The notes under the pieces were generated by a model, which was not told where the DNA came from, ran no database searches, and saw only the letters and a list, made by a program, of their open reading frames with translations. This document shows positions 44,261 to 52,174 of a DNA stretch of 64,000 nucleotides, piece after piece; positions within the stretch are counted from its first letter, which is position 1, and every line of letters begins with the position of its first letter. The position numbers and the translations under genes were made by a program. Origin of the DNA: Pseudomonadota bacterium (GTDB lineage: Bacteria; Pseudomonadota; Alphaproteobacteria; Caulobacterales; Caulobacteraceae); the NCBI GenBank assembly GCA_023451375.1, contig JAEXZS010000066.1:31410-95409 (forward strand). Reading direction: 5' to 3'.

Positions 44261-44779
44261 ATGAGCGTGACATCCCCCTACAGCGAGATCGTGCGGATCA
44301 ACCAGATCGGCTCAGGTTTGAAGCGACGGCTGGAGCCGGACGCGGAGGCGCGCAAGCGAATCGCCCAGGCGCTGGACCTGCAGGACATCGAGGATTTCAC
44401 CGCCGAACTGGACCTGGCGCCGACGCCGTCGTCCAGCGGCTGGACCCTGAAAGGCCGGGTGACGGCTCATGCGGTGCAGACCTGCGGGCTGACGCTGGAG
44501 CCGCTGCCGGCGGACGTGGATCGGCGGTTCTCCATCCAGCTGGTCGAATCGGCGCCGCAGGAGACCGACGAGATCGAGGTCACCCTGGACGAGGACGACG
44601 TCGATCCCATTGAGGACGGCAAGATCGACCTGGGCCAGTATGCGGTCGAACAGCTGGCGCTGTCTCTCGATCCGTTCCCGCGCAAGCCCGGCGCCGAGTT
44701 CGTTCAGCCGGAGGAGCCGGCGGAGATATCGCCCTTCGCCGCGCTGAAGGCCCTGAAGCCCAGCGGCGGGCAGGGCTGA
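44261..44779 (+). CDS. DUF177/YceD family protein
   Basis: A 172-residue acidic protein of the YceD family, implicated in 23S rRNA accumulation. VTAHAVQTCGLTLEPLPADVDRRFSIQLV gives the core strand pair; only one of the two family cysteines is present. DGKIDLGQYAVEQLALSLDPFPRKPG is the conserved C-terminal block. rpmF, which often follows, is absent here and plsX comes next. Confidence 0.88.
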   Translation: MSVTSPYSEIVRINQIGSGLKRRLEPDAEARKRIAQALDLQDIEDFTAELDLAPTPSSSGWTLKGRVTAHAVQTCGLTLEPLPADVDRRFSIQLVESAPQETDEIEVTLDEDDVDPIEDGKIDLGQYAVEQLALSLDPFPRKPGAEFVQPEEPAEISPFAALKALKPSGGQG

Positions 44780-44841
44780 GGTTGACCTAAAGGCCGGTTG
44801 GTTGCATCCCCCGGACTAGGCGTTATCGTCCCGCGCCCCAT

Positions 44842-45960
44842 ATGAAGCGTCGCGACAAGACGACGCGGCCACACGAGGTCCATTTGCCAGCCCCAGTAAC
44901 GATCTCGCTTGACGCCATGGGCGGCGATCACGGGCCATCCGTCGTCGTGCCCGGTATCCGCAGCTATATCCGCGACCATGGCGGCGAAGGCGTGCGCTTC
45001 CTGCTGCACGGCGACGAGGCGAGGATTTCCCCAGAACTGGCCCGCTGCGGCCTGACCGCGGACAGGTGCGAGGTCCGTCACACGGACAAGGTCGTGGCCA
45101 TGGACGAGAAGCCCGCCCAGGCCATGCGGCGCGGCAAGGGCTCCAGCCTGTGGAACGCCATCGAGGCGATCAAGGCCGGCGAGGCCGGCGGCGTCGTCTC
45201 CGCCGGCAACACCGGCGCCCTGATGGCCATTTCGAAGTTGCTCCTGCGCATGTCGGCGCCCGGCCTCGAACGTCCGGCCATCGTGGCCAGCTGGCCGACC
45301 TTCAAGGGCCACACGGCGGTGCTGGACGTGGGGGCCAATATCGGCAGCGACGCCGAGCAACTGGTCGAGTTCGCCATCATGGGCGAGGCCTTCCAGACGG
45401 CGGTGCACGGGGTGGCGCGGCCGACCATCGGCCTGCTGAACGTCGGCTCCGAGGACATGAAGGGCAACGAGCAGGTGCGCCAGGCGCACGCCATCCTCCG
45501 CGACGGCCCGTTCGACCTCAACTATCACGGCTTCGTCGAGGGCGACGACATCGCCAAGGGCACGGTGGACGTGGTCGTCACCGACGGCTTCACCGGCAAC
45601 ATCGCCTTGAAGACGGCCGAGGGCACCGCGCGCTACGTCTCGGCCCTGCTGCGCGAGGCGCTGACCTCCAACCTGCAGGCCAAGCTGGGCGCCGTCATCG
45701 CCATGCCGGCGCTGAAGAAGATGCGCGAGAAGATCGATCCCAGCGCCATCAACGGCGGCCCGCTGCTGGGTCTGAACGGCATTGTGGTGAAAAGCCACGG
45801 CGGCGCCGACGCCAAGGGTTTCGGCAACGCCGTCCGTATCGCCGTCGACCTGGCCCGTAGCGACTACATGGCCAAGGTCGGATCCAACCTGGGCAAGCTG
45901 GACGCCGTGTTCGACCACGCCGCGCCCACGGCCATTCCTGCCGGAGAGGTCCTTCAGTGA
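44842..45960 (+). CDS. plsX: Phosphate acyltransferase PlsX
   Basis: Makes acyl-phosphate from acyl-ACP for phospholipid synthesis. The 372-residue protein has TISLDAMGGDHGPSVVVPGI, VVSAGNTGALMAISKLLL, VLDVGANIGSDAEQLVEFA and VVVTDGFTGNIALKTAEGTA. The first 14 residues are extra and basic, so a TTG near 44884 could be the real start. The stop overlaps fabH by GTGA; plsX-fabH-ihfA-merR is the usual order. Confidence 0.95.
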   Translation: MKRRDKTTRPHEVHLPAPVTISLDAMGGDHGPSVVVPGIRSYIRDHGGEGVRFLLHGDEARISPELARCGLTADRCEVRHTDKVVAMDEKPAQAMRRGKGSSLWNAIEAIKAGEAGGVVSAGNTGALMAISKLLLRMSAPGLERPAIVASWPTFKGHTAVLDVGANIGSDAEQLVEFAIMGEAFQTAVHGVARPTIGLLNVGSEDMKGNEQVRQAHAILRDGPFDLNYHGFVEGDDIAKGTVDVVVTDGFTGNIALKTAEGTARYVSALLREALTSNLQAKLGAVIAMPALKKMREKIDPSAINGGPLLGLNGIVVKSHGGADAKGFGNAVRIAVDLARSDYMAKVGSNLGKLDAVFDHAAPTAIPAGEVLQ

Positions 45961-46934
45961 GCGTCACCCGCAGCGCCGTCACCGGCGTCGGCTCCTTCCT
46001 GCCGGAACAGATCGTCACCAACGCCGACCTGGCCAAGATCGTCGACACCTCCGACGAATGGATCCAGGAGCGCACCGGCATCAAGCAGCGCCACAAGGCG
46101 CGCGACGACCAGCCGACCAGCGACCTGGCGGTCGAGGCGGCGAAGAAGGCCTTGATCGACGCCGGCAAGACGGCGGCGGACATTGACCTGATCATCGTCG
46201 CCACGACCACGCCGGACATGACCTTCCCGGCCGTCGCCTCCATCGTTCAGCGCAAGCTCGGCGCGCCCGTGGGCGTGGCCTTCGACGTGCAGGCGGTGTG
46301 TTCGGGCTTCGTCTACGCCCTTGGCGTGGCTGACGGGTTCGTCGCGCGCGGCCTGTCGAAATGCGCCCTGGTCATCGGCGCCGAGGAGATGACCCGGCTG
46401 ATGGACTGGACCGACCGGGCCACCTGTGTCCTGTTCGGCGACGGCGCCGGGGCGGTGGTGCTGGAGCCGCGCGAAGGGCAGGGGACGGCGGCCGATCAGG
46501 GCCTGCTGGGATTCGCCCTGCGCTGCGACGGCGCCAAGACGGACCTGCTCTACGTCGACGGGGGCCCGGCCTCGACCGGGACCGTCGGCCATCTGCGCAT
46601 GGCCGGCAACCAGGTCTTCCGCCATGCGGTCGTCAATATCGCCGAGGGCATCACCGCCGCCTGCGCGGCCGCGGGAATCGAGATCGCCGACGTGGACTGG
46701 TTCGTGCCGCACCAGGCCAATCAGCGGATCATCAAGGGCGTGGGGGACCGTCTGGGGCTGGACGAGAACAAGGTGATCTCGACCGTGGCCTTGCACGCCA
46801 ACACCTCGGCGGCCTCGATCCCGCTGGCGCTGGATGCGGCGATCCAGGACGGCCGGATCAAGAAGGGCGACATGGTCCTGCTGGAGGCCATGGGCGGCGG
46901 CCTGACCTGGGGCGCCTGCGCGGTGCGGCTGTAG
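45957..46934 (+). CDS. fabH: 3-oxoacyl-ACP synthase III (KAS III)
   Basis: Starts fatty-acid chains by condensing acetyl-CoA with malonyl-ACP. The 325-residue thiolase-fold protein has the catalytic Cys115 in QAVCSGFVYAL, the His in FVPHQANQRI and the Asn in LHANTSAASIP. Translation starts at a GTG overlapping the plsX stop. Confidence 0.97.
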   Translation: MSVTRSAVTGVGSFLPEQIVTNADLAKIVDTSDEWIQERTGIKQRHKARDDQPTSDLAVEAAKKALIDAGKTAADIDLIIVATTTPDMTFPAVASIVQRKLGAPVGVAFDVQAVCSGFVYALGVADGFVARGLSKCALVIGAEEMTRLMDWTDRATCVLFGDGAGAVVLEPREGQGTAADQGLLGFALRCDGAKTDLLYVDGGPASTGTVGHLRMAGNQVFRHAVVNIAEGITAACAAAGIEIADVDWFVPHQANQRIIKGVGDRLGLDENKVISTVALHANTSAASIPLALDAAIQDGRIKKGDMVLLEAMGGGLTWGACAVRL

Positions 46935-47011
46935 GAAGCTCGCGCGGCCCATTGATTTCCGGTGGGTTTCGCGTCTCTATGCGCCCCAAGGCAATCAGGG
47001 AGGCGGTCGCC

Positions 47012-47320
47012 ATGGCTGGACAGCAGACCCTCACGCGCGCGGACCTTTGCGAGGCGGTGCACGCGGAAGTCGGATTGTCGCGTCAGGAATGCTCGCAATT
47101 GGTCGAGCGCACCCTGGACTTGATCGTCGATGCGCTGGAGCGCGGCGAAACCGTCAAGCTCTCGGGATTCGGCGTTTTTCAGGTGCGCGAGAAACGCGCC
47201 CGCATGGGCCGCAATCCCAAGACCGGCGAACCGGCCGCCATCAGTCCGCGCCGGGTCATCAGCTTCCGCGCCTCGCAGATCATGAAGGGCAGGGTCCACG
47301 ACGCGGTCCTGGAGGACTGA
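47012..47320 (+). CDS. ihfA: Integration host factor alpha subunit
   Basis: DNA-bending nucleoid protein. The 102-residue protein has LTRADLCEAVHAEVGLSRQECSQLVE, then VKLSGFGVFQVREKRARMGRNPKTGE with the intercalating NPKTGE loop, and ISPRRVISFRASQIMK. The family start is MAGQQTLTRADL at 47012 with GGAGG upstream. It could support integrase reactions of the adjacent mobile elements, as IHF does elsewhere. Confidence 0.95.
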   Translation: MAGQQTLTRADLCEAVHAEVGLSRQECSQLVERTLDLIVDALERGETVKLSGFGVFQVREKRARMGRNPKTGEPAAISPRRVISFRASQIMKGRVHDAVLED

Positions 47321-47324
47321 TCCC

Positions 47325-47747
47325 GTGGCCTCGCCCAAGGGCGCCAATGCCTTCCGCACCATCTCCGAGGCGGCCGAGGAAGTCGGCGCGCCGCAGCATG
47401 TGCTGCGCTTCTGGGAGACCAAGTTCGCCTTCGTGACGCCGGTGAAGCGGGCAGGGGGGAGACGTTTCTATCGCCCCGCCGACGTCGCCGTGCTGAAGGC
47501 CGTCAAGCGCCTGCTGCACGACGAGGGCCTGACGATTCGCGGCGTTCAGCGTCTGCACAAGGAGCAGGGGCTCAGGCGCCTGCTGGGCGCGGACGCGTCT
47601 TCGCTGGTCGACGAAAGCGAGTCGGCCGCGCCCGATTCGGGCTCGTCGCACGGCGCGGGATCGCCGACGGACGCCGCTCGGCTTAGGGCCGTTCTGGCTG
47701 ATCTGGAGCAAGCCAGGGCCCGTCTGGACGCCGTTCTCTCACACTAG
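47325..47747 (+). CDS. MerR-family transcriptional regulator
   Basis: A 140-residue protein starting at GTG. The winged-helix region FRTISEAAEEVGAPQHVLRFWETKF and GGRRFYRPADVAVLKAVKRLLHDEGLTIRGVQRLH is a classical MerR DNA-binding domain; no effector cysteines are present. The C-terminal half is polar with a short coiled coil. It always follows ihfA in this group. A weak hairpin (47753-47771) follows its stop. Confidence 0.9.
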   Translation: MASPKGANAFRTISEAAEEVGAPQHVLRFWETKFAFVTPVKRAGGRRFYRPADVAVLKAVKRLLHDEGLTIRGVQRLHKEQGLRRLLGADASSLVDESESAAPDSGSSHGAGSPTDAARLRAVLADLEQARARLDAVLSH

Positions 47748-47769
47748 GGGAAAAACCCGGTTTTTGGGT

Positions 47770-47798
47770 TTGCGGCGGACGAGGCGCCCGTCTATAGG
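47770..47798 (+). promoter_or_regulatory. Promoter of the tRNA-Pro gene
   Basis: TTGCGG (47770-47775), exactly 17 bases, then TATAGG (47793-47798). This places transcription start a few bases before the mature tRNA 5' end at 47808. The -35 keeps only the TTG core, as is common in alphaproteobacteria. Confidence 0.55.
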
Positions 47799-47807
47799 GA
47801 GCCCCTT

Positions 47808-47884
<77 letters not shown>

Positions 47885-47915
47885 TTTAATCTTCTGAATT
47901 ATATGGTCTTTTTCA

Positions 47916-47937
47916 GGGGCCGCCTTCGGGCGGCCCC
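47916..47937 (+). terminator. Hairpin after tRNA-Pro, probable terminator
   Basis: A perfect 9-bp stem GGGGCCGCC (47916-47924) with GGCGGCCCC (47929-47937), loop TTCG. It lacks a clear T-run on its 3' side, so termination may be factor-assisted. Confidence 0.6.
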
Positions 47938-47951
47938 TTCGAATTTCGGCT

Positions 47952-47971
47952 TGGGGCACATATGGGGCACA
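47952..47971 (+). repeat. Tandem 9-bp direct repeats TGGGGCACA near the tRNA attachment site
   Basis: TGGGGCACA occurs at 47952-47960 and 47963-47971, an 11-bp period (one helical turn). Short direct repeats spaced by one turn beside an attachment site resemble arm-type integrase binding sites. A perfect 8-bp inverted repeat CGGGACAG/CTGTCCCG (47996-48003 and 48010-48017) follows. Function is inferred from position only. Confidence 0.5.
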
Positions 47972-48004
47972 GGTTGATTCGCGGTCAGAGTGTTTCGGGA
48001 CAGT

Positions 48005-48211
48005 TCATTCTGTCCCGCTGGTTTCGACCGACGCTTCTTTAGGTCCGGTGACTTCCGCTGGGAGATTGGGCTCATCAGGCATGTCGTCGCGTAGCCATGG
48101 GCGGGCCAAGCGCGATTCAACGGGGACGTAGCGCGCGCGGGACGCCAGCTTTAGGCGCGGCTCATCGTGCTTGTGGTGACCTAGAGGTCGATGGGCGGAC
48201 GCTAGTCCTGA
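48005..48211 (-). other. Open 68-codon stretch without a start, possible gene remnant
   Basis: On the minus strand a frame runs from just after a TAG (48212-48214) to a TGA at 48005-48007. It reads ASAHRPLGHHKHDEPRLKLA, then RARYVPVESRLARPWLRDD, and has normal-looking amino-acid composition but no ATG or GTG start. It could be the C-terminus of a decayed gene, perhaps an integrase that once lay beside the tRNA. The rest of the 47885-48258 gap shows only the repeats and hairpins listed separately. Confidence 0.3.
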
Positions 48212-48258
48212 CTAGAACGCCGCGATGCTACCCGGACGACGCGCGTCTTGGGGGGAAA

Positions 48259-48310
48259 GGAAGGGAGGCGGCGCGCGCTCCATGTGGAGCGGCAAAAGGA
48301 GTGCGCCGCC
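48259..48310 (+). promoter_or_regulatory. Purine-tract leader A (radC): stem enclosing the ribosome-binding site
   Basis: GGAAGGGAGG (48259-48268) is one copy of the repeated tract. GGCGGCGC (48267-48274) pairs perfectly with GCGCCGCC (48303-48310), directly against the ATG. The enclosed loop holds a hairpin CGCTCC/GGAGCG (48276-48281 with 48286-48291) and the ribosome-binding site AAAAGGAG (48294-48301). Folding would hinder initiation. It is the best-structured copy of the leader family. Confidence 0.6.
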
Positions 48311-48988
48311 ATGAGATCCCACGCTCAGAGACGACCCGAGGCAGACGACCGGCCCGGCCAAGCCAGCGGCGAAGGCGTCGGGCTCGACGACAAGGCTCTG
48401 CTGGCCGTCATGCTCGCGCGCAGGCCGTCGTCTTCGCACCCGCATCGGGTGTCCGGCCATCTGTTTCACCGTTTCGGCAGCCTGGCCGCCATCGCCGCCG
48501 CCGATGATGTCGAACTGGCGCGGGTGGAGGGCGTCGATGCGATCGTGATGGCGGAGCTGAAAATGCTTCGGTTGCTCTGCGAACGCCTTGCCCGCTCTGA
48601 GGCCGCAAGCCGTCCCGTCGTGTCTTCATGGTCGGCCTTGCTGGCTTACGTTCGCGTCTCTCTTGTCGAAGAGCCTCGCGAACAGTTTCGAGCCCTGTTT
48701 CTGGACAAAAGAAATCAGCTCCTGCGCGAGGAACTGGTGGGGTTCGGAACCGTGGATCATGCGCCGGTTTACCCGCGCGAAGTGGTGCGCCGCGCTCTCG
48801 AGCTCTCGGCATCGGCGATCATTCTGGTCCACAATCATCCCTCCGGCGATCCCCAGCCGTCTCGGGCTGACATCGAGATGACGCGCAAGGTCGTCGAAGC
48901 CGCCCGCGTCTTCGACATTCAGGTGCATGACCATCTCATCGTCGGCCGCGACGGCACGGCCAGCTTCCGGTCCCTGGGACTGTTCTGA
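48311..48988 (+). CDS. radC: RadC-family JAB/JAMM-domain protein
   Basis: A 225-residue RadC-like protein. The JAMM metal motif is complete: H174-N-H176-PSGDPQPS with D187, and the upstream Glu in LREELVGFGTVDHAPVYPREV. The N-terminal helical part is typical too. RadC homologues on mobile elements are common; a repair role has not been confirmed for the family. The ATG at 48311 has AAAAGGAG nine bases upstream; the frame is open back to 48248, but that part is leader. TGATG overlap with the next gene. Confidence 0.88.
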   Translation: MRSHAQRRPEADDRPGQASGEGVGLDDKALLAVMLARRPSSSHPHRVSGHLFHRFGSLAAIAAADDVELARVEGVDAIVMAELKMLRLLCERLARSEAASRPVVSSWSALLAYVRVSLVEEPREQFRALFLDKRNQLLREELVGFGTVDHAPVYPREVVRRALELSASAIILVHNHPSGDPQPSRADIEMTRKVVEAARVFDIQVHDHLIVGRDGTASFRSLGLF

Positions 48989-49917
48989 TGAGCCTTCGCG
49001 CGATCGTTTCAGCCCTGGGCGGAGATCTTTACCAGAACGGCGCCCGCGCCAATGTGCCGGCGCCGGGCCATAGCGCTGCCGACCGATCGATCTCGCTCGT
49101 CCTGAGCGATGGTCGCGTGGTGGCCCATGGGTTCGGCGCGGCGGACTGGCGCGCGGCTTTGGACGATCTTACACAGCGGGGCCTCATCGACGAACAGCGG
49201 CGCCCGCGCGGCGGCGGCTGCGGAGCATCGGCCCCCCGCATCGACCTCAGACGACGCATAGAGGCCGCGGCGCGCCTTTGGGATGGCGGCCAAGCAGCGA
49301 CCGCTGCGGGCAGGACGGCCCTGCATCTGCGGCTCAGGGGCGTGCCCTGGCGTGATGACCTCACCAACCTTCGCGACCATCCTTCGGCTCCCATCGCCGT
49401 GTACGCGATGGGACGACGGACGCGAGGCGCCATGCTCGCGAAGATCAGCGACATTACGGGCGCGCTGACTGGCGTCGAAATCACCTATCTCGATCCCAAC
49501 GGCTCCCAGGCGGTCGGCGTCGCGGCGCCGCGCAAGACGATCGGCGCGGTCCCCGCCGGATCCGCCGTGCGGCTCATGGCGGCCAGCTCCCGGATGGTGG
49601 TGGGGGAAGGGGTGATCACCACCCTTTCGGCCATCCGACGCTTCGGACGACCTGGATGGGCGCTGCTATCCGCCGGCAATCTCGCCAGGTGGTCGCCGCC
49701 GCCGGGCGTGCGGGACGTTCTGATCGCGGCGGACAACGGGGTTGCGGGCGAACAGGCCGCGATCCGCCTGCGGGCCCGGCTCCTGAGCCTGGAACTCGAC
49801 GCCGTGATCGCCCGGCCGCCGAACACGTTCGGGGACTGGAACGAAGCGGACCAGGCCAGCGCAAAAGCATCGGAGGAGGAGGAAGGGCGGGGCGGGGGGC
49901 CGGACAGGCGGGGATAG
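48988..49917 (+). CDS. Toprim-domain protein (DUF7146-like), element 1 copy
   Basis: A 309-residue protein related to plasmid-type primases. The C-terminal Toprim fold is visible in VVGEGVITTLSAIRRFGRPGWALLSAGNL (catalytic Glu) and DVLIAADNGVAGEQAA (acidic D). The N-terminal zinc ribbon expected in the family is degenerate: ANVPAPGHSAADRSISLVLSD keeps the shape but has lost the cysteines. The last residues (EEEEGRGGGPDRRG) are the translation of leader B, so coding and leader overlap. Confidence 0.82.
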   Translation: MSLRAIVSALGGDLYQNGARANVPAPGHSAADRSISLVLSDGRVVAHGFGAADWRAALDDLTQRGLIDEQRRPRGGGCGASAPRIDLRRRIEAAARLWDGGQAATAAGRTALHLRLRGVPWRDDLTNLRDHPSAPIAVYAMGRRTRGAMLAKISDITGALTGVEITYLDPNGSQAVGVAAPRKTIGAVPAGSAVRLMAASSRMVVGEGVITTLSAIRRFGRPGWALLSAGNLARWSPPPGVRDVLIAADNGVAGEQAAIRLRARLLSLELDAVIARPPNTFGDWNEADQASAKASEEEEGRGGGPDRRG

Positions 49918-49943
49918 GCCCCGCCCCGGCTTGGAGATCCACC
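49878..49943 (+). promoter_or_regulatory. Purine-tract leader B (parB-like gene), overlapping the Toprim stop
   Basis: GGAGGAAGGGCGG at 49878-49890 runs into GGGGCGGGG (49889-49897), which pairs perfectly with CCCCGCCCC (49919-49927). GGAG (about 49933-49936) then serves the ATG at 49944. The tract and half the stem lie inside the Toprim coding region, so both genes may be linked on one transcript. Confidence 0.5.
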
Positions 49944-52019
49944 ATGCGCCGTTCCCCTTCCACCGCACTCGCCCTCGTCCCCACTCCCGTCCAGGCCGCC
50001 GCCGCGCGCGACCGAAGAACCGTTGCCTTGCGGGACACCGATATCGCGCCCGAGAACCTCCGCTACAACGAGCCGCCGGACGCGGACATTCCTCTGCTCG
50101 CCGAGACCCTGATCGCGGCGGGTCAGCTCCAGCCGCTGACCGTTCGCCCGGGGCGCGGCAAGAAGGAACAGCCTCATATGGCTCTGGACGGACGGCGCCG
50201 GATCCTGGCCTTCCGACACCTGCTCGATCAGGGCCGGATCGACGAGGACTTCCCGGTCGACATCGTCATCGAGACCGACCTCAAGCGTCAGGCGGCGGCC
50301 GTGCTGCTGACGAATACCGCCGTGCCCGTCCATGTAGCGGACGTCATTGCTGCGATCGGCCGCATGCTGAAAGGCAAGCTCGGCGTTCCGGTCATCGCCA
50401 AGGCGCTCGGCTACGCCGAACTCGACGTCAAGCGTCTGGCGGCCCTCTCGGCCTTGCCGCAGGTTGCCTTGGAAGCTTTGAAGATGGGTCGATTGAACCT
50501 GCGTCAGGCCAAGCTGCTGGCTCGGCTTCCCGACAAGGCGGAACAGGCCGACCTCGCCCGGATGGCGCTGGACGGCCATGGCTTCCAGGACTGGCGGGTG
50601 ACCGAGAAGCTCGACGAGGGCCGGGTCACCGTACGCGACCCGCGCTGCGCCCTCATCGGTCCCGAGCGGTACGCGGCGGCTGGCGGTCGAACGGAGACCG
50701 ACCTGTTTGGTGAAATGGCCCCCGTCCTGCTCGATCCGGCGATCCTCACGGAGGTCTGGACGACCCGGGCCGGCGAAATCGCCAAGGCGTTCGAGGCCGA
50801 GGGTCTGACCGTTCACGTCACGGCCGGCCCCCAACCGGATCTGCCCGACGACCTGGAGACGCTCGGCTACGTCTACGGCGGCATGCTGCCGGACGCCGCC
50901 ATGGCCCTCTACCAGGACGGACGCAACGCCTTCAACGCGGCGACGGAGACCGTCTGCACGCTTTTGGCGGAGACCACCGAGGCGGCGGCCGTCGACGCCT
51001 CGATCGACGCCATGATCCGCGCCCGGCTGGTGATGGACCAGGCGGGTTGGCAAGGCCGGGTGGCGACCACGCTCGTCCTGAGTCCCTCGGCCCGGGCCGG
51101 TATCGAGGTCCAGTGCTACACGCCCGTGGAGTTGGAGATCGAAGGTCAGGTCGAGGACGACGCCGAGGTGGTCCCGGCCGGGGCGCCGCCCCAGCCCGCC
51201 TACCGTCCGCCGGAGGTCGATGCGCCTGAGCCCGAGACGGAGGGCGTCAATCACGCCCTTCATGCCGTGCGCACCGATGTGGCGACACGCGGCCTGATCC
51301 GCGCCCTCGCCGACGACCCGGGAACGGCCTTCACCGCCCTGATCGCCCGACTGTTCAACCAGGTCGCTGTCCGCAGCCCCGTCGTCCGGTCGGAATCGGC
51401 CATGGCGGTGACCGCGACCGGGTTCAATCCCACGGGAGGACGTGTGATCGAGGCGCTTGATGGCGAGGTGCGCCAGAGACTCGGGGATCGTCGGGCCGCC
51501 TGGGAGGCCTCCGGCCAGACCATCATCGCCTGGGTCCATGGTCTCGCCCACGGCGACAAGATGGCCCTGCTGGCCGAGCTGACAGCCCTGACTCTCGACC
51601 TCCGGGAGGATCGGACAAGCCTGATCCGTCGGGCCGCCCGGGCCGAGGCCGCCGAACTGGCGGAACTCTGCGGGGCTGACATCGCCCTGCATTGGACGCC
51701 AGACGCCGAATTCCTGAAGTCGCATTCCAAGCCGCTGCTTTTAAGCATGCTCGAGCAAATGGGTGACGCCGATATCCGCGCCGCCAGCTTCAGGAAAATG
51801 GACCTCGTTCCCTGGGTCGAGGAGAAGGCGGCGGAGAAGGGCTGGGCGCCTGCGAGCCTGTCCTGGACGGCTCCGCCCGAGCCGGAAGTCTCCGAGGCGA
51901 TGGAAGCCGAAGGTTCCGGTGAGGGTGCGGACTTCCGGACCTCATCCGGACAGGACGACGGCGCCGGCGCCTTCGAGGTGACGGCCGCGGGCCAGGCGGC
52001 GCTGACAGAAGCGGCCTAG
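49944..52019 (+). CDS. Large ParB/RepB-type nuclease-domain protein
   Basis: A 691-residue plasmid or ICE-type ParB. The N-terminal ParB-like domain reads LRYNEPPDADIPLLAETLIAAG, LQPLTVRPG and MALDGRRRILAFRHLL; a helix-turn-helix region follows (GVPVIAKALGYAELDVKRLAALSALP). The remaining 450 residues are specific to these large homologues, with an acidic linker (about residue 410) and an acidic C-terminus. No parA is adjacent, so a role in gene regulation or element maintenance is as likely as partition. Confidence 0.85.
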   Translation: MRRSPSTALALVPTPVQAAAARDRRTVALRDTDIAPENLRYNEPPDADIPLLAETLIAAGQLQPLTVRPGRGKKEQPHMALDGRRRILAFRHLLDQGRIDEDFPVDIVIETDLKRQAAAVLLTNTAVPVHVADVIAAIGRMLKGKLGVPVIAKALGYAELDVKRLAALSALPQVALEALKMGRLNLRQAKLLARLPDKAEQADLARMALDGHGFQDWRVTEKLDEGRVTVRDPRCALIGPERYAAAGGRTETDLFGEMAPVLLDPAILTEVWTTRAGEIAKAFEAEGLTVHVTAGPQPDLPDDLETLGYVYGGMLPDAAMALYQDGRNAFNAATETVCTLLAETTEAAAVDASIDAMIRARLVMDQAGWQGRVATTLVLSPSARAGIEVQCYTPVELEIEGQVEDDAEVVPAGAPPQPAYRPPEVDAPEPETEGVNHALHAVRTDVATRGLIRALADDPGTAFTALIARLFNQVAVRSPVVRSESAMAVTATGFNPTGGRVIEALDGEVRQRLGDRRAAWEASGQTIIAWVHGLAHGDKMALLAELTALTLDLREDRTSLIRRAARAEAAELAELCGADIALHWTPDAEFLKSHSKPLLLSMLEQMGDADIRAASFRKMDLVPWVEEKAAEKGWAPASLSWTAPPEPEVSEAMEAEGSGEGADFRTSSGQDDGAGAFEVTAAGQAALTEAA

Positions 52020-52038
52020 CGCTGCGGTCCTTGAGAAT

Positions 52039-52070
52039 GCCCGCCCCGGCTGCTCGCCGGGGCGGGCTTT
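52039..52070 (+). terminator. Terminator after the ParB-like gene
   Basis: Perfect 12-bp stem GCCCGCCCCGGC (52039-52050) with GCCGGGGCGGGC (52056-52067), loop TGCTC, then TTT. The helicase fusion downstream must therefore have its own promoter within 52071-52174. Confidence 0.85.
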
Positions 52071-52098
52071 CCGCGTGAGGCCCCGCCCGGCGAAAGGC

Positions 52099-52174
52099 GG
52101 AGGAAGGGCGGTCGAGGGCGCGCCTGGAGGACTGGAGGGATGAGCCCGCCGCTCCGCGCGATCGGACCTCCGTC
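52099..52174 (+). promoter_or_regulatory. Purine-tract leader C (methyltransferase/helicase fusion)
   Basis: GGAGGAAGGGCGG at 52099-52111 is identical to the copies at 49878 and 57465. The 60 bases between it and the ATG are G/C-rich with several possible short pairings (for example GGCGG with CCGCC), but I cannot fix one structure by eye. Confidence 0.45.

Noticed and set aside
47899..48120. A 73-codon minus-strand ORF beside tRNA-Pro
   Set aside because: It runs across the hairpins and direct repeats, has no ribosome site and an implausible composition. The alternative frame listed as a remnant is more protein-like.
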